A stretch of DNA of 16,582 nucleotides, taken from NCBI GenBank assembly GCA_026692885.1, contig JAPLNJ010000753.1, positions 1 to 16,582 on the forward strand. The letters run 5' to 3'. The stretch comes from Planctomycetota bacterium (lineage in GTDB: Bacteria > Planctomycetota > Planctomycetia > Pirellulales > Pirellulaceae). Each line of letters begins with the position of its first letter. Positions within the stretch are counted from its first letter, which is position 1. Shown here one piece after another: positions 1 through 5,659 of this stretch. Position numbers and translations under genes: made by a program. A model generated the notes under the pieces. That model did not search any database. It was not told the DNA's origin and saw nothing but the letters and a program-made list of their open reading frames with translations.

Positions 1-511
1 CGCGTCCTTCGGGATCGAGTCCCGAGGTCGGCTCGTCCAGCAGTAACACATCCGGATCGTGGACCAGCGTCGCGGCAAGTTTCAGCCGTTGCTTGAGGCC
101 CACGGAGTACTGTACCAGGAGACGGTAGCGGGCTTCCTCGAGACCCAGGTAGGAGAGCGTCTCATGGGCCCGCCGCAGGGCCTGACGCCGGGGCATGCCG
201 CACAGTTCGCCAGCCAGCGCCACGTATTCGATGCCTTTCAGCCCAGGCACGAATGCGTCGCGTTCCGGCATGAAGCCGACGCGGCCCCGCAACCGGACTC
301 CCGCCGCAGGACCGGCATGCCCCAGCACCTGGACGGTCCCCGCGGTCGGCCGGATCAGCCCCAGCAGAATTTGCAGCAGGGTCGACTTGCCGGCGCCGTT
401 CTGCCCGATCAACCCAATGGAACCGTCCGGGACGGTCAACGAAACGTCGCGCAGCGCGCAGACGCGACCGTAGTAGTGCGTGACGCCAGACAATTGAAAC
501 AGGGTTGGCAT
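1..511 (-). CDS. ABC transporter ATP-binding protein, 3'-truncated by window edge
   Basis: This is the first 170 residues of an ABC ATPase, read on the minus strand from ATG at 511 and still open at base 1. The Walker A motif is GQNGAGKST (residues 36-44). The signature loop is YSVGLKQR (about 135-142), and Walker B is DVLLLDEPTSGLDP (about 154-167). The Q-loop position reads FMPERDAF, so a Glu stands where Gln is usual. This pattern, with YSxGxKQR instead of LSGGQ, is typical of ATPases paired with ABC-2 type permeases (drug, lipid or polysaccharide export, or gliding and NosF-like systems). The permease would lie outside the window and the substrate cannot be told. The start is supported by the domain beginning immediately (LFQLSGVTHYYG). 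There is no Shine-Dalgarno, but a TATAAT lies 8 nt upstream, so the mRNA may be leaderless. Confidence 0.93.
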   Translation of the reverse strand, partial: MPTLFQLSGVTHYYGRVCALRDVSLTVPDGSIGLIGQNGAGKSTLLQILLGLIRPTAGTVQVLGHAGPAAGVRLRGRVGFMPERDAFVPGLKGIEYVALAGELCGMPRRQALRRAHETLSYLGLEEARYRLLVQYSVGLKQRLKLAATLVHDPDVLLLDEPTSGLDPEGR

Positions 512-519
512 GGGCTCGT

Positions 520-525
520 ATTATA
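520..525 (-). promoter_or_regulatory. candidate -10 box (TATAAT) for the ABC ATPase
   Basis: A perfect TATAAT reads on the minus strand and ends 8 nt before the ATG at 511. Transcription would then start at or next to the start codon, giving a leaderless mRNA. That would fit the absence of a Shine-Dalgarno sequence. The hexamer 17 nt further upstream (TCCCCG) is not a recognisable -35 box, so this is a suggestion only. Confidence 0.3.
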
Positions 526-725
526 GACGAATCACATCATGGCGGGGAATCGCCACGACTGCAAAATGCGGAGCAGCTTCCGGGATGGGCGTGGGCACCG
601 AGTGTTCAGACCGTTCGGACAGGCAAGGGCTCGGCCACGCAAAATTGGCATGTACGGCCGAATCGGGTTTGTCCCAATTCTGTTCCGGCATTGACGGGCG
701 GTTGACACGGGGTCGGGAGTTGGGT

Positions 726-919
726 GGGCCGCGCAAAACTGGGCGGAAACAGCGGCCAGGGTCTGTCGTTCAAATTTCAGTTCTTGCGGCGGCGAGACTC
801 TCCACCCTCGTTGCCCAGAGGCCGCAAAAACTGAAATTTGAAGGACAGACCCTGGCCTACGGGTGGAACAGAAGTGGAACAAACTCTGGCCTGCCTCGCG
901 ACACTGTTTTGCGTGGCCC
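726..919. repeat. outer inverted repeat around palindrome E1
   Basis: GGGCCGCGCAAAAC at 726-739 is matched in inverted orientation by GTTTTGCGTGGCCC at 906-919 (13 of 14 positions). The pair encloses palindrome E1, giving a nested structure of about 194 bp. The 15-mer at 726-740 recurs identically in reverse orientation at 5215-5229, beside palindrome E4. The outer box therefore appears to travel with one subtype of the element. A related box without a clear partner lies at 633-645. Confidence 0.6.
754..857. repeat. REPIN-like palindrome, copy E1
   Basis: The 36-bp arms (754-789 and 822-857) are complementary except at two positions and surround a 32-nt spacer. The inner 32 bp of each arm match about 26 of 32 positions of the E4 arm, including the shared inner end TTTCAGTT-TTGCGG. 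The spacer (CTCTCC near 799-804) aligns with the E4 spacer only when one element is inverted, so E1 and E4 lie in opposite orientations. E1 is the most diverged copy and the only one with imperfect arms, which suggests it is older. It is a non-autonomous relative of the elements flanking the RAYT gene. Confidence 0.85.
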
Positions 920-1136
920 AGGAGTGGGGTGTTCAGTCTGTGCGATTTTACCGTGAATTGGTGTTTTCCAGAATGCCTGAATCTGTTCCATTCTGATTTG
1001 TCTCGCGGAGCGATTACGAAATCCAGGATGACCGAGTGGCCCCTGGGGGCACCCCTGATCGTGATCCATAGGTTTTCGCCCCAAAGGGGCAGCCACAAAT
1101 CAGCCCAGAACGGGTTACGAAAAATAGGAATAGGCC

Positions 1137-2474
1137 ATGAGCACTGACATGAATTGCCCCCGTTCGGAGCAGCCTGGGAAGCGAAATTGCTCGCGCGTGA
1201 TCATGCTTGCTCTGCTTGGCATGCTTTCCAATTTGCTTCCCGCAAACGGCGGCGAGAATTGGCCGCAGTTTCGCGGCCCGACCGGGCTGGGTTACACCGC
1301 GGAGAAGAATCTGCCTCTCCGATGGGGCGGCGACGCCGATGAGAATGTCCTGTGGAAAAACCCACTCAACGGCGCAGGGCACGCCAGCCCGATCGTCTGG
1401 GGCGACACGGTCTTTGTTTGCACCGTCACATGGCCGGCGGATGGCGCGCCGCAGGCCGACGTGATCCCGGACCACCACATCACCTGCTACCGTGTTGCAG
1501 ATGGGAAACGGCTGTGGGACACGGTGGTGCCGCCCGGACCCTGGCTGAGGAAGGATTTCCGCAGCGGCCCCGGCGGTGGCTACGCCGGCCCCACGCCCGT
1601 TACCGATGGCAAGCTTGTCTACTGCGCCTTCGGTTCCTCGGTCCTCGCGGCTCTGGATTTCCAGGGAAGAATCGTCTGGCGGAAAGAGATCGTCCCGTAC
1701 ACCTTCGACGTGACGGTGGGCAGCAGCCCAATCCTCTATCAGGACACGGTGATCCTGTTCTGCGCGATGGCCAAGCCCAGCGATTCCAGCGCGATCGCCT
1801 TCGACAAAGCCAGCGGCGAGGTGCAGTGGCAGCAGCAGCTCCCGGACATGGCCTTTGGCCACAGCACGCCCGTCATCATTTCGGTGAAGGAGAAGCCCCA
1901 GATGCTGGTGCTGGCCTCGGGGATGGGCGAAACGAGCAACGCGATGCGCAGTCTGGATCCGGCCAGCGGCAAGCTGCTGTGGTGGTGCCGGGGGGCGGGT
2001 GACGCGGCTTCGCCGGCGTTCGGATCGGGCATCGTTTACTTCGACAGCGGACGCGGGGGCAAGGGCGTGGCCGTGGATCCCGGCGGCACCGGTGACGTCT
2101 CCGCAACCCATATCCGCTGGACTGGGCCTCAGATCTCCGAGGCGATCGGCTCGCCCATCATCGTCGGTCCCCACGTGTATCGCCTACCCGCTCCGGGCGT
2201 GCTGAAGTGCTGGGAGGTCTCCACAGGCAAGAAAGTGTACGAGGAGCGACTAAGCGGTATCTCGACGACGTGGGCCAGTCCCGTCGTGGACGGTGATGGC
2301 CGTCTCTACTTCGCCAGCTCCGGAAAGAGCTACGTGATCCAATCCGGCCCGGAATTCCGCGTGTTGGCCGTCAACGATCTCGGCGACGGCAACCATCCCT
2401 CGCCCGCCGTCGCCCAAGGCCGGCTGTTCCTCGTCGGCCTAAAAAACCTCTACTGCATCGGGCATCGGAAATGA
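1137..2474 (+). CDS. exported PQQ-like beta-propeller protein (BamB-like repeats)
   Basis: The product has 445 residues. The N-terminus is basic (GKRNCSR), followed by a hydrophobic stretch at about residues 21-36 and a likely signal-peptidase site near ANG|GEN. The mature part starts with NWPQFRGPTGLG, the usual opening of planctomycete PQQ-like proteins. Repeated blades follow the scheme [D/G]-hydrophobic strand-[A/G]LD-x-G-x-xxW, for example DGKLVYCAF...LAALDFQGRIVWR (about 160-183) and AMRSLDPASGKLLWW (about 269-283). Such proteins act outside the cytoplasm as scaffolds or binding modules; catalysis with a bound quinone is not implied. The start at 1137 has AGGA about 8 nt upstream; a second ATG at 1149 is possible. 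The gene stands alone on its strand, and the exact role is unknown. Confidence 0.9.
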   Translation: MSTDMNCPRSEQPGKRNCSRVIMLALLGMLSNLLPANGGENWPQFRGPTGLGYTAEKNLPLRWGGDADENVLWKNPLNGAGHASPIVWGDTVFVCTVTWPADGAPQADVIPDHHITCYRVADGKRLWDTVVPPGPWLRKDFRSGPGGGYAGPTPVTDGKLVYCAFGSSVLAALDFQGRIVWRKEIVPYTFDVTVGSSPILYQDTVILFCAMAKPSDSSAIAFDKASGEVQWQQQLPDMAFGHSTPVIISVKEKPQMLVLASGMGETSNAMRSLDPASGKLLWWCRGAGDAASPAFGSGIVYFDSGRGGKGVAVDPGGTGDVSATHIRWTGPQISEAIGSPIIVGPHVYRLPAPGVLKCWEVSTGKKVYEERLSGISTTWASPVVDGDGRLYFASSGKSYVIQSGPEFRVLAVNDLGDGNHPSPAVAQGRLFLVGLKNLYCIGHRK

Positions 2475-2563
2475 GGGTTTCTTGGCCAACGATCCAGACC
2501 AAGCATGAGCCTTGATCAGAACGTTGCGCAAGACACGAGTTCGCGTTGGCCGCCGGAGACGCC

Positions 2564-2659
2564 GGGCTCAGACGTACAGAATTCAAAATTGGCGGTCGTG
2601 TGACTTCTCCACCGTCGCGCGGTTTGCCCGCCAATTTTGAATTCTGTACGTCTGAGCCC
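2564..2659. repeat. REPIN-like palindrome, copy E2
   Basis: A perfect inverted repeat: the 32-bp arms 2564-2595 and 2628-2659 match at 32 of 32 positions around a 32-nt spacer. The arms begin GGGCTCAGACGTACAGAATT and end in GGCGG next to the spacer. It lies 89 bp after the beta-propeller stop codon and 3 nt after the convergent RAYT stop codon. It may therefore also act as a bidirectional transcription stop, although no T-run follows it. Confidence 0.95.
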
Positions 2660-2662
2660 TAC

Positions 2663-3604
2663 TCACTGCCCGAACTGGCGGCGGATTTCGGCCAGCAGGG
2701 CCGCAAAGGACGGTTCGCACTCGGCTCGTTCCCTGGCGCGGCGGGCTGTCTCGGTGATCGCGCTGCGGCTGACGCCGCCAAAGCGATCGGCCAACGCCTC
2801 AAGCGGCTCCGCCACCAGTTCCCGCGCCAACAAGATCGCCGCGTCGCGCCCGATGTTTCCATGCCGCCCAGCCCGGATGATCTGTTCGGCCGGGGTCTCC
2901 AACGCAAACGCCACTGCATCTAAAACCTGCTGTACGCTGACGGTCGTAGCGCGCGTTTCGGCCTTTTCACACCACGCCCGACATTGGGCCGCAAACTCCT
3001 CGCTGCCCAGAATCCAGCCATCCACGGCAGCCTCCAACGGATTGGGCGCCGGCCGAGCGATGCCGGATTCGATGAATCGCTTGTAGGCCAAACGCCCCTG
3101 CGATTCCGTGCCGCCAAATTCCGCCAACACGGTTCTCCAATCCAACCACGGGGGAGCGTGGTCCGGATTCAGGTAATGCCGATAACTGGTCCAGCGATCC
3201 TGAAACGGGTCCTTGGTCAGGCCGGCGCGAAACGAATTGAGATGGACATAACGCGTCAATTCCCACGAATGCCCGTCATTTTCCACGATGACGGCGTGAA
3301 AGCGACTCTGGAACAGGTGCCCGTCACGGTCATGCCGCCGATTGAACAGCGTCGCATAGCCGCTTTCGAAGTCACGCATACCAGTCGAGAGATTGGCGTG
3401 TGGCGTTCGCAGGTAGAGATGAAAGTGATTATCGAGCAGGGCAAAGGCGAAGACTCGCCACCCGCACCGGGCGGCGTTCCGGCCGAGCAATCGCAACCAC
3501 GTCTTCCGGTCCTGCTCGTCCAGGACAAGGCTTCTCCGGTCGACACCCCGATTGGTCACGTGAAAGAGGCCGTTGGCAATGGGGAAACGCTCGCCGATTG
3601 ACAT
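2663..3604 (-). CDS. REP-associated tyrosine transposase (RAYT, IS200/Y1 HUH family) with DnaA-like C-terminus
   Basis: The product has 313 residues. Residues 1-130 carry the Y1 transposase fold. NGLFHVTNRGVDRR opens the domain and the HUH metal motif is H60-F-H62 in LLDNHFHLYLRT. GHLFQSRFHAV (about 95-104) is a RAYT hallmark, and the likely nucleophile is Y119 in RYVHLNSFRAGL. RAYTs cut and rejoin single-stranded DNA at REP hairpins, and the gene is immediately flanked by palindromes E2 and E3. Residues about 222-310 form a separate helical region (VLDAVAFALETPAEQI, then GRDAAILLARELV, then LADRFGGVSRSAITETARRA). It resembles the DnaA domain IV / Trp-repressor-like helix-turn-helix and is probably the hairpin-recognition module. 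All catalytic residues are present, so the gene may be active. No Shine-Dalgarno precedes the ATG. Confidence 0.93.
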   Translation of the reverse strand: MSIGERFPIANGLFHVTNRGVDRRSLVLDEQDRKTWLRLLGRNAARCGWRVFAFALLDNHFHLYLRTPHANLSTGMRDFESGYATLFNRRHDRDGHLFQSRFHAVIVENDGHSWELTRYVHLNSFRAGLTKDPFQDRWTSYRHYLNPDHAPPWLDWRTVLAEFGGTESQGRLAYKRFIESGIARPAPNPLEAAVDGWILGSEEFAAQCRAWCEKAETRATTVSVQQVLDAVAFALETPAEQIIRAGRHGNIGRDAAILLARELVAEPLEALADRFGGVSRSAITETARRARERAECEPSFAALLAEIRRQFGQ

Positions 3605-3624
3605 GGCAGCAGCATACCCGATCT

Positions 3625-3720
3625 GGGCTCAGACGTACAGAATTCAATATTGGCGGTCGAAGGACTTCTCCACCGTCGTGCGGTTTGCCCGCCAATTTTG
3701 AATTCTGTACGTCTGAGCCC
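3625..3720. repeat. REPIN-like palindrome, copy E3
   Basis: The 32-bp arms 3625-3656 and 3689-3720 differ at one position (AATATT on the left against AAAATT on the right) and surround a 32-nt spacer. The spacer differs from that of E2 at four positions. E3 lies 20 nt upstream of the RAYT start and may contain or block its promoter. Its last base, C3720, is also the third base of the TAG stop codon of the neighbouring HEAT-repeat ORF. Confidence 0.95.
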
Positions 3721-4715
3721 TACCATAGCGACGCGGCGGCGAGAGACTCCAGGGCGTGGAACAGGGCATTCAAGACTTGCGGGTCTCGCTCGGTGCCCAG
3801 CAGCGACTTGAGCTTGTCTGCAACCTCGACGCGATACTCGTCCGCCTTGAGCTTGCCGAAGGCCAGTGCGGCGGCCTTGCGAATCTCCGCGGCCATCGGC
3901 ACGATAACCAGCGGGTGGGTGCCGTAGTCCAGCGCCGGCAGAATCGTATCGACGCACAGGCGGCTGTGCTGCGGATGATTGATCAGCAACTCGGCCGCCG
4001 CGATCCGGGCGGGCCACGAGTCGTAGCCCCGGTGGTCGTCCATCGCGTTGACCAATTGCGACGCGCCCTGCAGGACCGCATCCTTGCCGGCCGCCGCCAG
4101 GATCTCAGCGGCGCTCTGACGCAGTCGACAGTCGGCGGACCTTAGCATTTCAATCACTTTGTCCCGACCGGCCGCGTCTTGTGCTACCCACCGGCCCCAA
4201 TGTTCCACAAGCGTTTTGCGGGGGCTGCTCCGGGGTGAGTAGTCCCACATTGAAGCTTCGCCGTCGTCCATTGCCAATGCCGGCACCAGCAGGTCACGCA
4301 GATTGGGCGAGGAAACAAATGCTGAGAGCGCTCGAACGGCAGCCGCGCGCACCACGAAATGCTCATCGCCCAGCTTTCGTTCCACGGCCTCGCGCAAGGG
4401 CGCCTGCTCGGCCAGCAAACCCGACAGCGCCCCGATCGCGGCAGCTCGCGAGGGAGAGGCTTCGAGGCACTGCAAATCGTGAACGACTTGGACGATCGAT
4501 GGCGTCAGACTCGGGTCGACGAGCAAATTCTCGGCAAGAGCCGTCGCCGTATCGCGCCGCGTGCGCCAATCGCGGTGGCAGACGAGTGCGAGAACGGAGG
4601 CCTGGTGCGTTCTGTGCGGCAGCAGCGCCCCGATCGCGGCGGCTCGCACGTAATTGTCGGGATCGTCGAGCTTTCGGGTCACGAGGTCGCGCAAGGCTGT
4701 GCCGGAACGGCGCAA
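3720..4715 (-). CDS. HEAT-repeat protein, probable fragment
   Basis: This ORF gives 331 residues of helical HEAT repeats with the pattern D-x-xxVRAAAIxAL. Examples are DDPDNYVRAAAIGALL (about 17-32), GDEHFVVRAAAVRALSAF, SADCRLRQSAAEILAAAG and AEIRKAAALAFGKL. Such repeats form protein-binding solenoids; no catalytic domain is visible. Both ends look abnormal. The only start is a TTG at 4715, which falls inside a repeat, and the frame stays open upstream to 4841 through a palindromic intergenic repeat (4758-4810) without any ATG or GTG. The TAG stop codon straddles the edge of palindrome E3. I therefore think the ORF is the remnant of a longer, probably exported HEAT protein that lost its 5' part and possibly its 3' part. 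A true short gene starting with TTG is the alternative. Confidence 0.65.
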   Translation of the reverse strand: MRRSGTALRDLVTRKLDDPDNYVRAAAIGALLPHRTHQASVLALVCHRDWRTRRDTATALAENLLVDPSLTPSIVQVVHDLQCLEASPSRAAAIGALSGLLAEQAPLREAVERKLGDEHFVVRAAAVRALSAFVSSPNLRDLLVPALAMDDGEASMWDYSPRSSPRKTLVEHWGRWVAQDAAGRDKVIEMLRSADCRLRQSAAEILAAAGKDAVLQGASQLVNAMDDHRGYDSWPARIAAAELLINHPQHSRLCVDTILPALDYGTHPLVIVPMAAEIRKAAALAFGKLKADEYRVEVADKLKSLLGTERDPQVLNALFHALESLAAASLW

Positions 4716-4757
4716 CCGTCGCTCGTGGGAAGAACCCGCTTGGTGCAGACTCCATGC

Positions 4758-4810
4758 GCCGGAAGCGACCGAAGTTCCGGCACTGCTTCCGGTTGCTTGT
4801 TCCGGCCTAC
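4758..4810. repeat. GCCGGAA-type palindromic intergenic repeat
   Basis: GCCGGAA at 4758-4764 pairs with TTCCGGC at 4775-4781, a 7-bp stem with a 10-nt loop. Further TTCCGG units follow at 4787-4792 and 4800-4805, and the block ends in GGCCTAC. On the minus strand it reads GTAGGCCGGAACAAGC and so on, a form I recall from planctomycete intergenic repeats. It is read through in frame by the upstream extension of the HEAT ORF, which marks that extension as non-genic. Confidence 0.6.
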
Positions 4811-4952
4811 AGGAGCATGAATAATCCGGGATCAGGACGATTCAAGACTGTCTGCTGTCCCCGCCGCGGGCCGGCGGTAGAATCAATGGGCGCGGCGCCG
4901 GGCAGGGACGAAGATCACGTACAGAACCCGAACCAAAGACGGGAGCCAAACG

Positions 4953-5615
4953 ATGAGAAGACAACGCTTCACGATGGTGCTGCTGATGCTCGCCTGCTGC
5001 AGCGTTCTGTTAGCTACCAAGAACGCGCAGGGTGGACTGTGCAAGGGTGCGACGGGAGGCGGTGGCGAGCTCATTCCGTTTCTATGGCGCGCAAAGACGA
5101 TGGGGTCAGACGTACAGATTTCAGTTTTTGCGGCTCAACGTCGATGCCGATGGGAGAGCCCGCCGCCGCAAAAACTGAAATCTGTACGTCTGACCCCTGC
5201 CCCTGGTTTCGCAGAGTTTTGCGCGGCCCGCGCGCCGGATGAATCCACCATCCGTATCCGCAGCCTGGATTCGGCCACGCCGATCCTGCGTGCGCAGCGG
5301 CCGGCGACCATTGAGGCCGTGATCGAGAACGCTGGTCCGACCGCTGTCAATGTGGCCCCGAAACTCCTGCTGCCCGCGGGCGTCCGCGCGGTCCGTGAGC
5401 CCCCGGCGGTCGTGCGGATCGGCAGTGGCGACGAGGCGACGCTCGCCTGGACCATCACCGCTGACAGTCCCCTACGAGGCGATCTGACGCTGCAAGTCCA
5501 GGCCGGATCGGATTTGGCAGCGACCCGGTCGCTCGCGGTGCAGATCCTGGAACCGGTCGCCGTGCACACCTTGCCGTATATCCCGCCCCCCGAAGCAGTC
5601 AAGACGCCGATCTGA
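4953..5615 (+). CDS. N-terminal part of WbsX/GH99-like exported protein (signal peptide + CARDB/NEW3-like domain), frame-broken
   Basis: The fragment has 220 residues. MRRQRFTMVLLMLACCSVLLA is a signal peptide, possibly lipoprotein-like at AC-C, with a likely end near residues 22-28. Residues 51-82 are encoded by palindrome E4, inserted in frame. Residues about 95-205 form a beta-sandwich resembling CARDB/NEW3 domains (IRIRSLDSATPILRAQRPAT, then VIENAGPTAVNV). The frame ends at TGA 5613-5615, immediately before sequence that continues the protein in another frame (DLIGAHHCPLWEADQPQMW, codons from 5609). Joining CCG at 5607-5609 to GAT at 5609 by a one-base backward step restores a single protein of about 804 residues. 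The intact gene thus probably had one more G near 5609. GGGAG lies about 10 nt before the ATG. Either a real mutation or an assembly error is possible. Confidence 0.75.
   Translation: MRRQRFTMVLLMLACCSVLLATKNAQGGLCKGATGGGGELIPFLWRAKTMGSDVQISVFAAQRRCRWESPPPQKLKSVRLTPAPGFAEFCAARAPDESTIRIRSLDSATPILRAQRPATIEAVIENAGPTAVNVAPKLLLPAGVRAVREPPAVVRIGSGDEATLAWTITADSPLRGDLTLQVQAGSDLAATRSLAVQILEPVAVHTLPYIPPPEAVKTPI
5102..5197. repeat. REPIN-like palindrome, copy E4, inside a reading frame
   Basis: A perfect inverted repeat: the 32-bp arms 5102-5133 and 5166-5197 match at 32 of 32 positions around a 32-nt spacer. The arm begins GGGGTCAGACGTACAGATTT. It differs from the E2 arm at six positions, and each change is matched by a compensating change in the opposite arm. 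The 96-bp length (32 codons) keeps the host frame, and the chosen frame has no stop. The right flank (5215-5229) contains the same 15-mer as the left flank of E1. The left flank has a weaker GGCGCGCAAA at 5086-5095. Confidence 0.95.
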
Positions 5616-5659
5616 TCGGTGCGCACCATTGTCCCCTGTGGGAGGCCGACCAACCGCAG

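Larger units (their letters stand above)
512..1136. other. gene-free, repeat-rich interval between divergent genes
   Basis: This 625-bp gap lies between the divergent ABC ATPase and beta-propeller genes. I find no credible protein or RNA gene in it. It holds the long palindrome at 754-857 and three copies of a GGCCrCGCAAAAy box: 633-645 (+), 726-739 (+) and 906-919 (-). It also holds a degenerate inverted repeat at 640-648/674-682, three GGAACAGA octamers (679-686 reverse, 865-872, 982-989 reverse) and a short GCCCC-AAA-GGGGC hairpin near 1079-1091. It must also contain the promoter of the beta-propeller gene, which I could not place. Confidence 0.7.
2564..3720 (-). mobile_element. RAYT mobile unit bounded by two direct 96-bp palindromes
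   Basis: The RAYT gene at 2663-3604 is tightly enclosed. Palindrome E2 ends 3 nt beyond its stop codon, and palindrome E3 begins 20 nt before its start codon. E2 and E3 differ at about 5 of 96 positions and lie in the same orientation, as their asymmetric spacers show. Both are followed on the plus-strand right side by TAC. No target-site duplication is visible, as expected for HUH single-strand transposition. The gene and its substrate palindromes therefore look like one 1157-bp unit. The palindromes at 5102-5197 and 754-857 would be satellite copies without the gene. Confidence 0.75.

Noticed and set aside
1079..1091. rho-independent terminator (GCCCC-AAA-GGGGC)
   Set aside because: The stem is short, the loop is 3 nt and no T-run follows on either strand. 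It lies upstream of genes on both sides, not downstream.
1014..2174. 386-residue open frame on the minus strand
   Set aside because: Antisense to the PQQ-like gene, without recognisable motifs. The plus-strand gene has a signal peptide and blade repeats.
4855..4883. promoter for the GH99-like gene (CTGTCC, 17 nt, TAGAAT)
   Set aside because: The -10 is acceptable, but the -35 matches only 3 of 6 and the 17-nt spacer is itself a GC hairpin (CCGCCG/CGGCGG). Not enough to annotate.
2564..5197. CRISPR array
   Set aside because: The repeats are palindromes of 96 bp, far apart and not regularly spaced. There are no spacers of uniform length between repeats and no cas genes.
4181..5242. 353-residue open frame on the plus strand
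   Set aside because: It is antisense to the HEAT ORF, then crosses repeats and overlaps the signal peptide of the next gene in another frame. Its composition is low-complexity Arg/Ala/Pro.
5598..5618. programmed -1 ribosomal frameshift
   Set aside because: A -1 step would join the two frames, but there is no slippery heptamer (the local sequence is ACGCCGATCTGA) and no evident downstream stimulatory structure. A base deletion or sequencing error is simpler.
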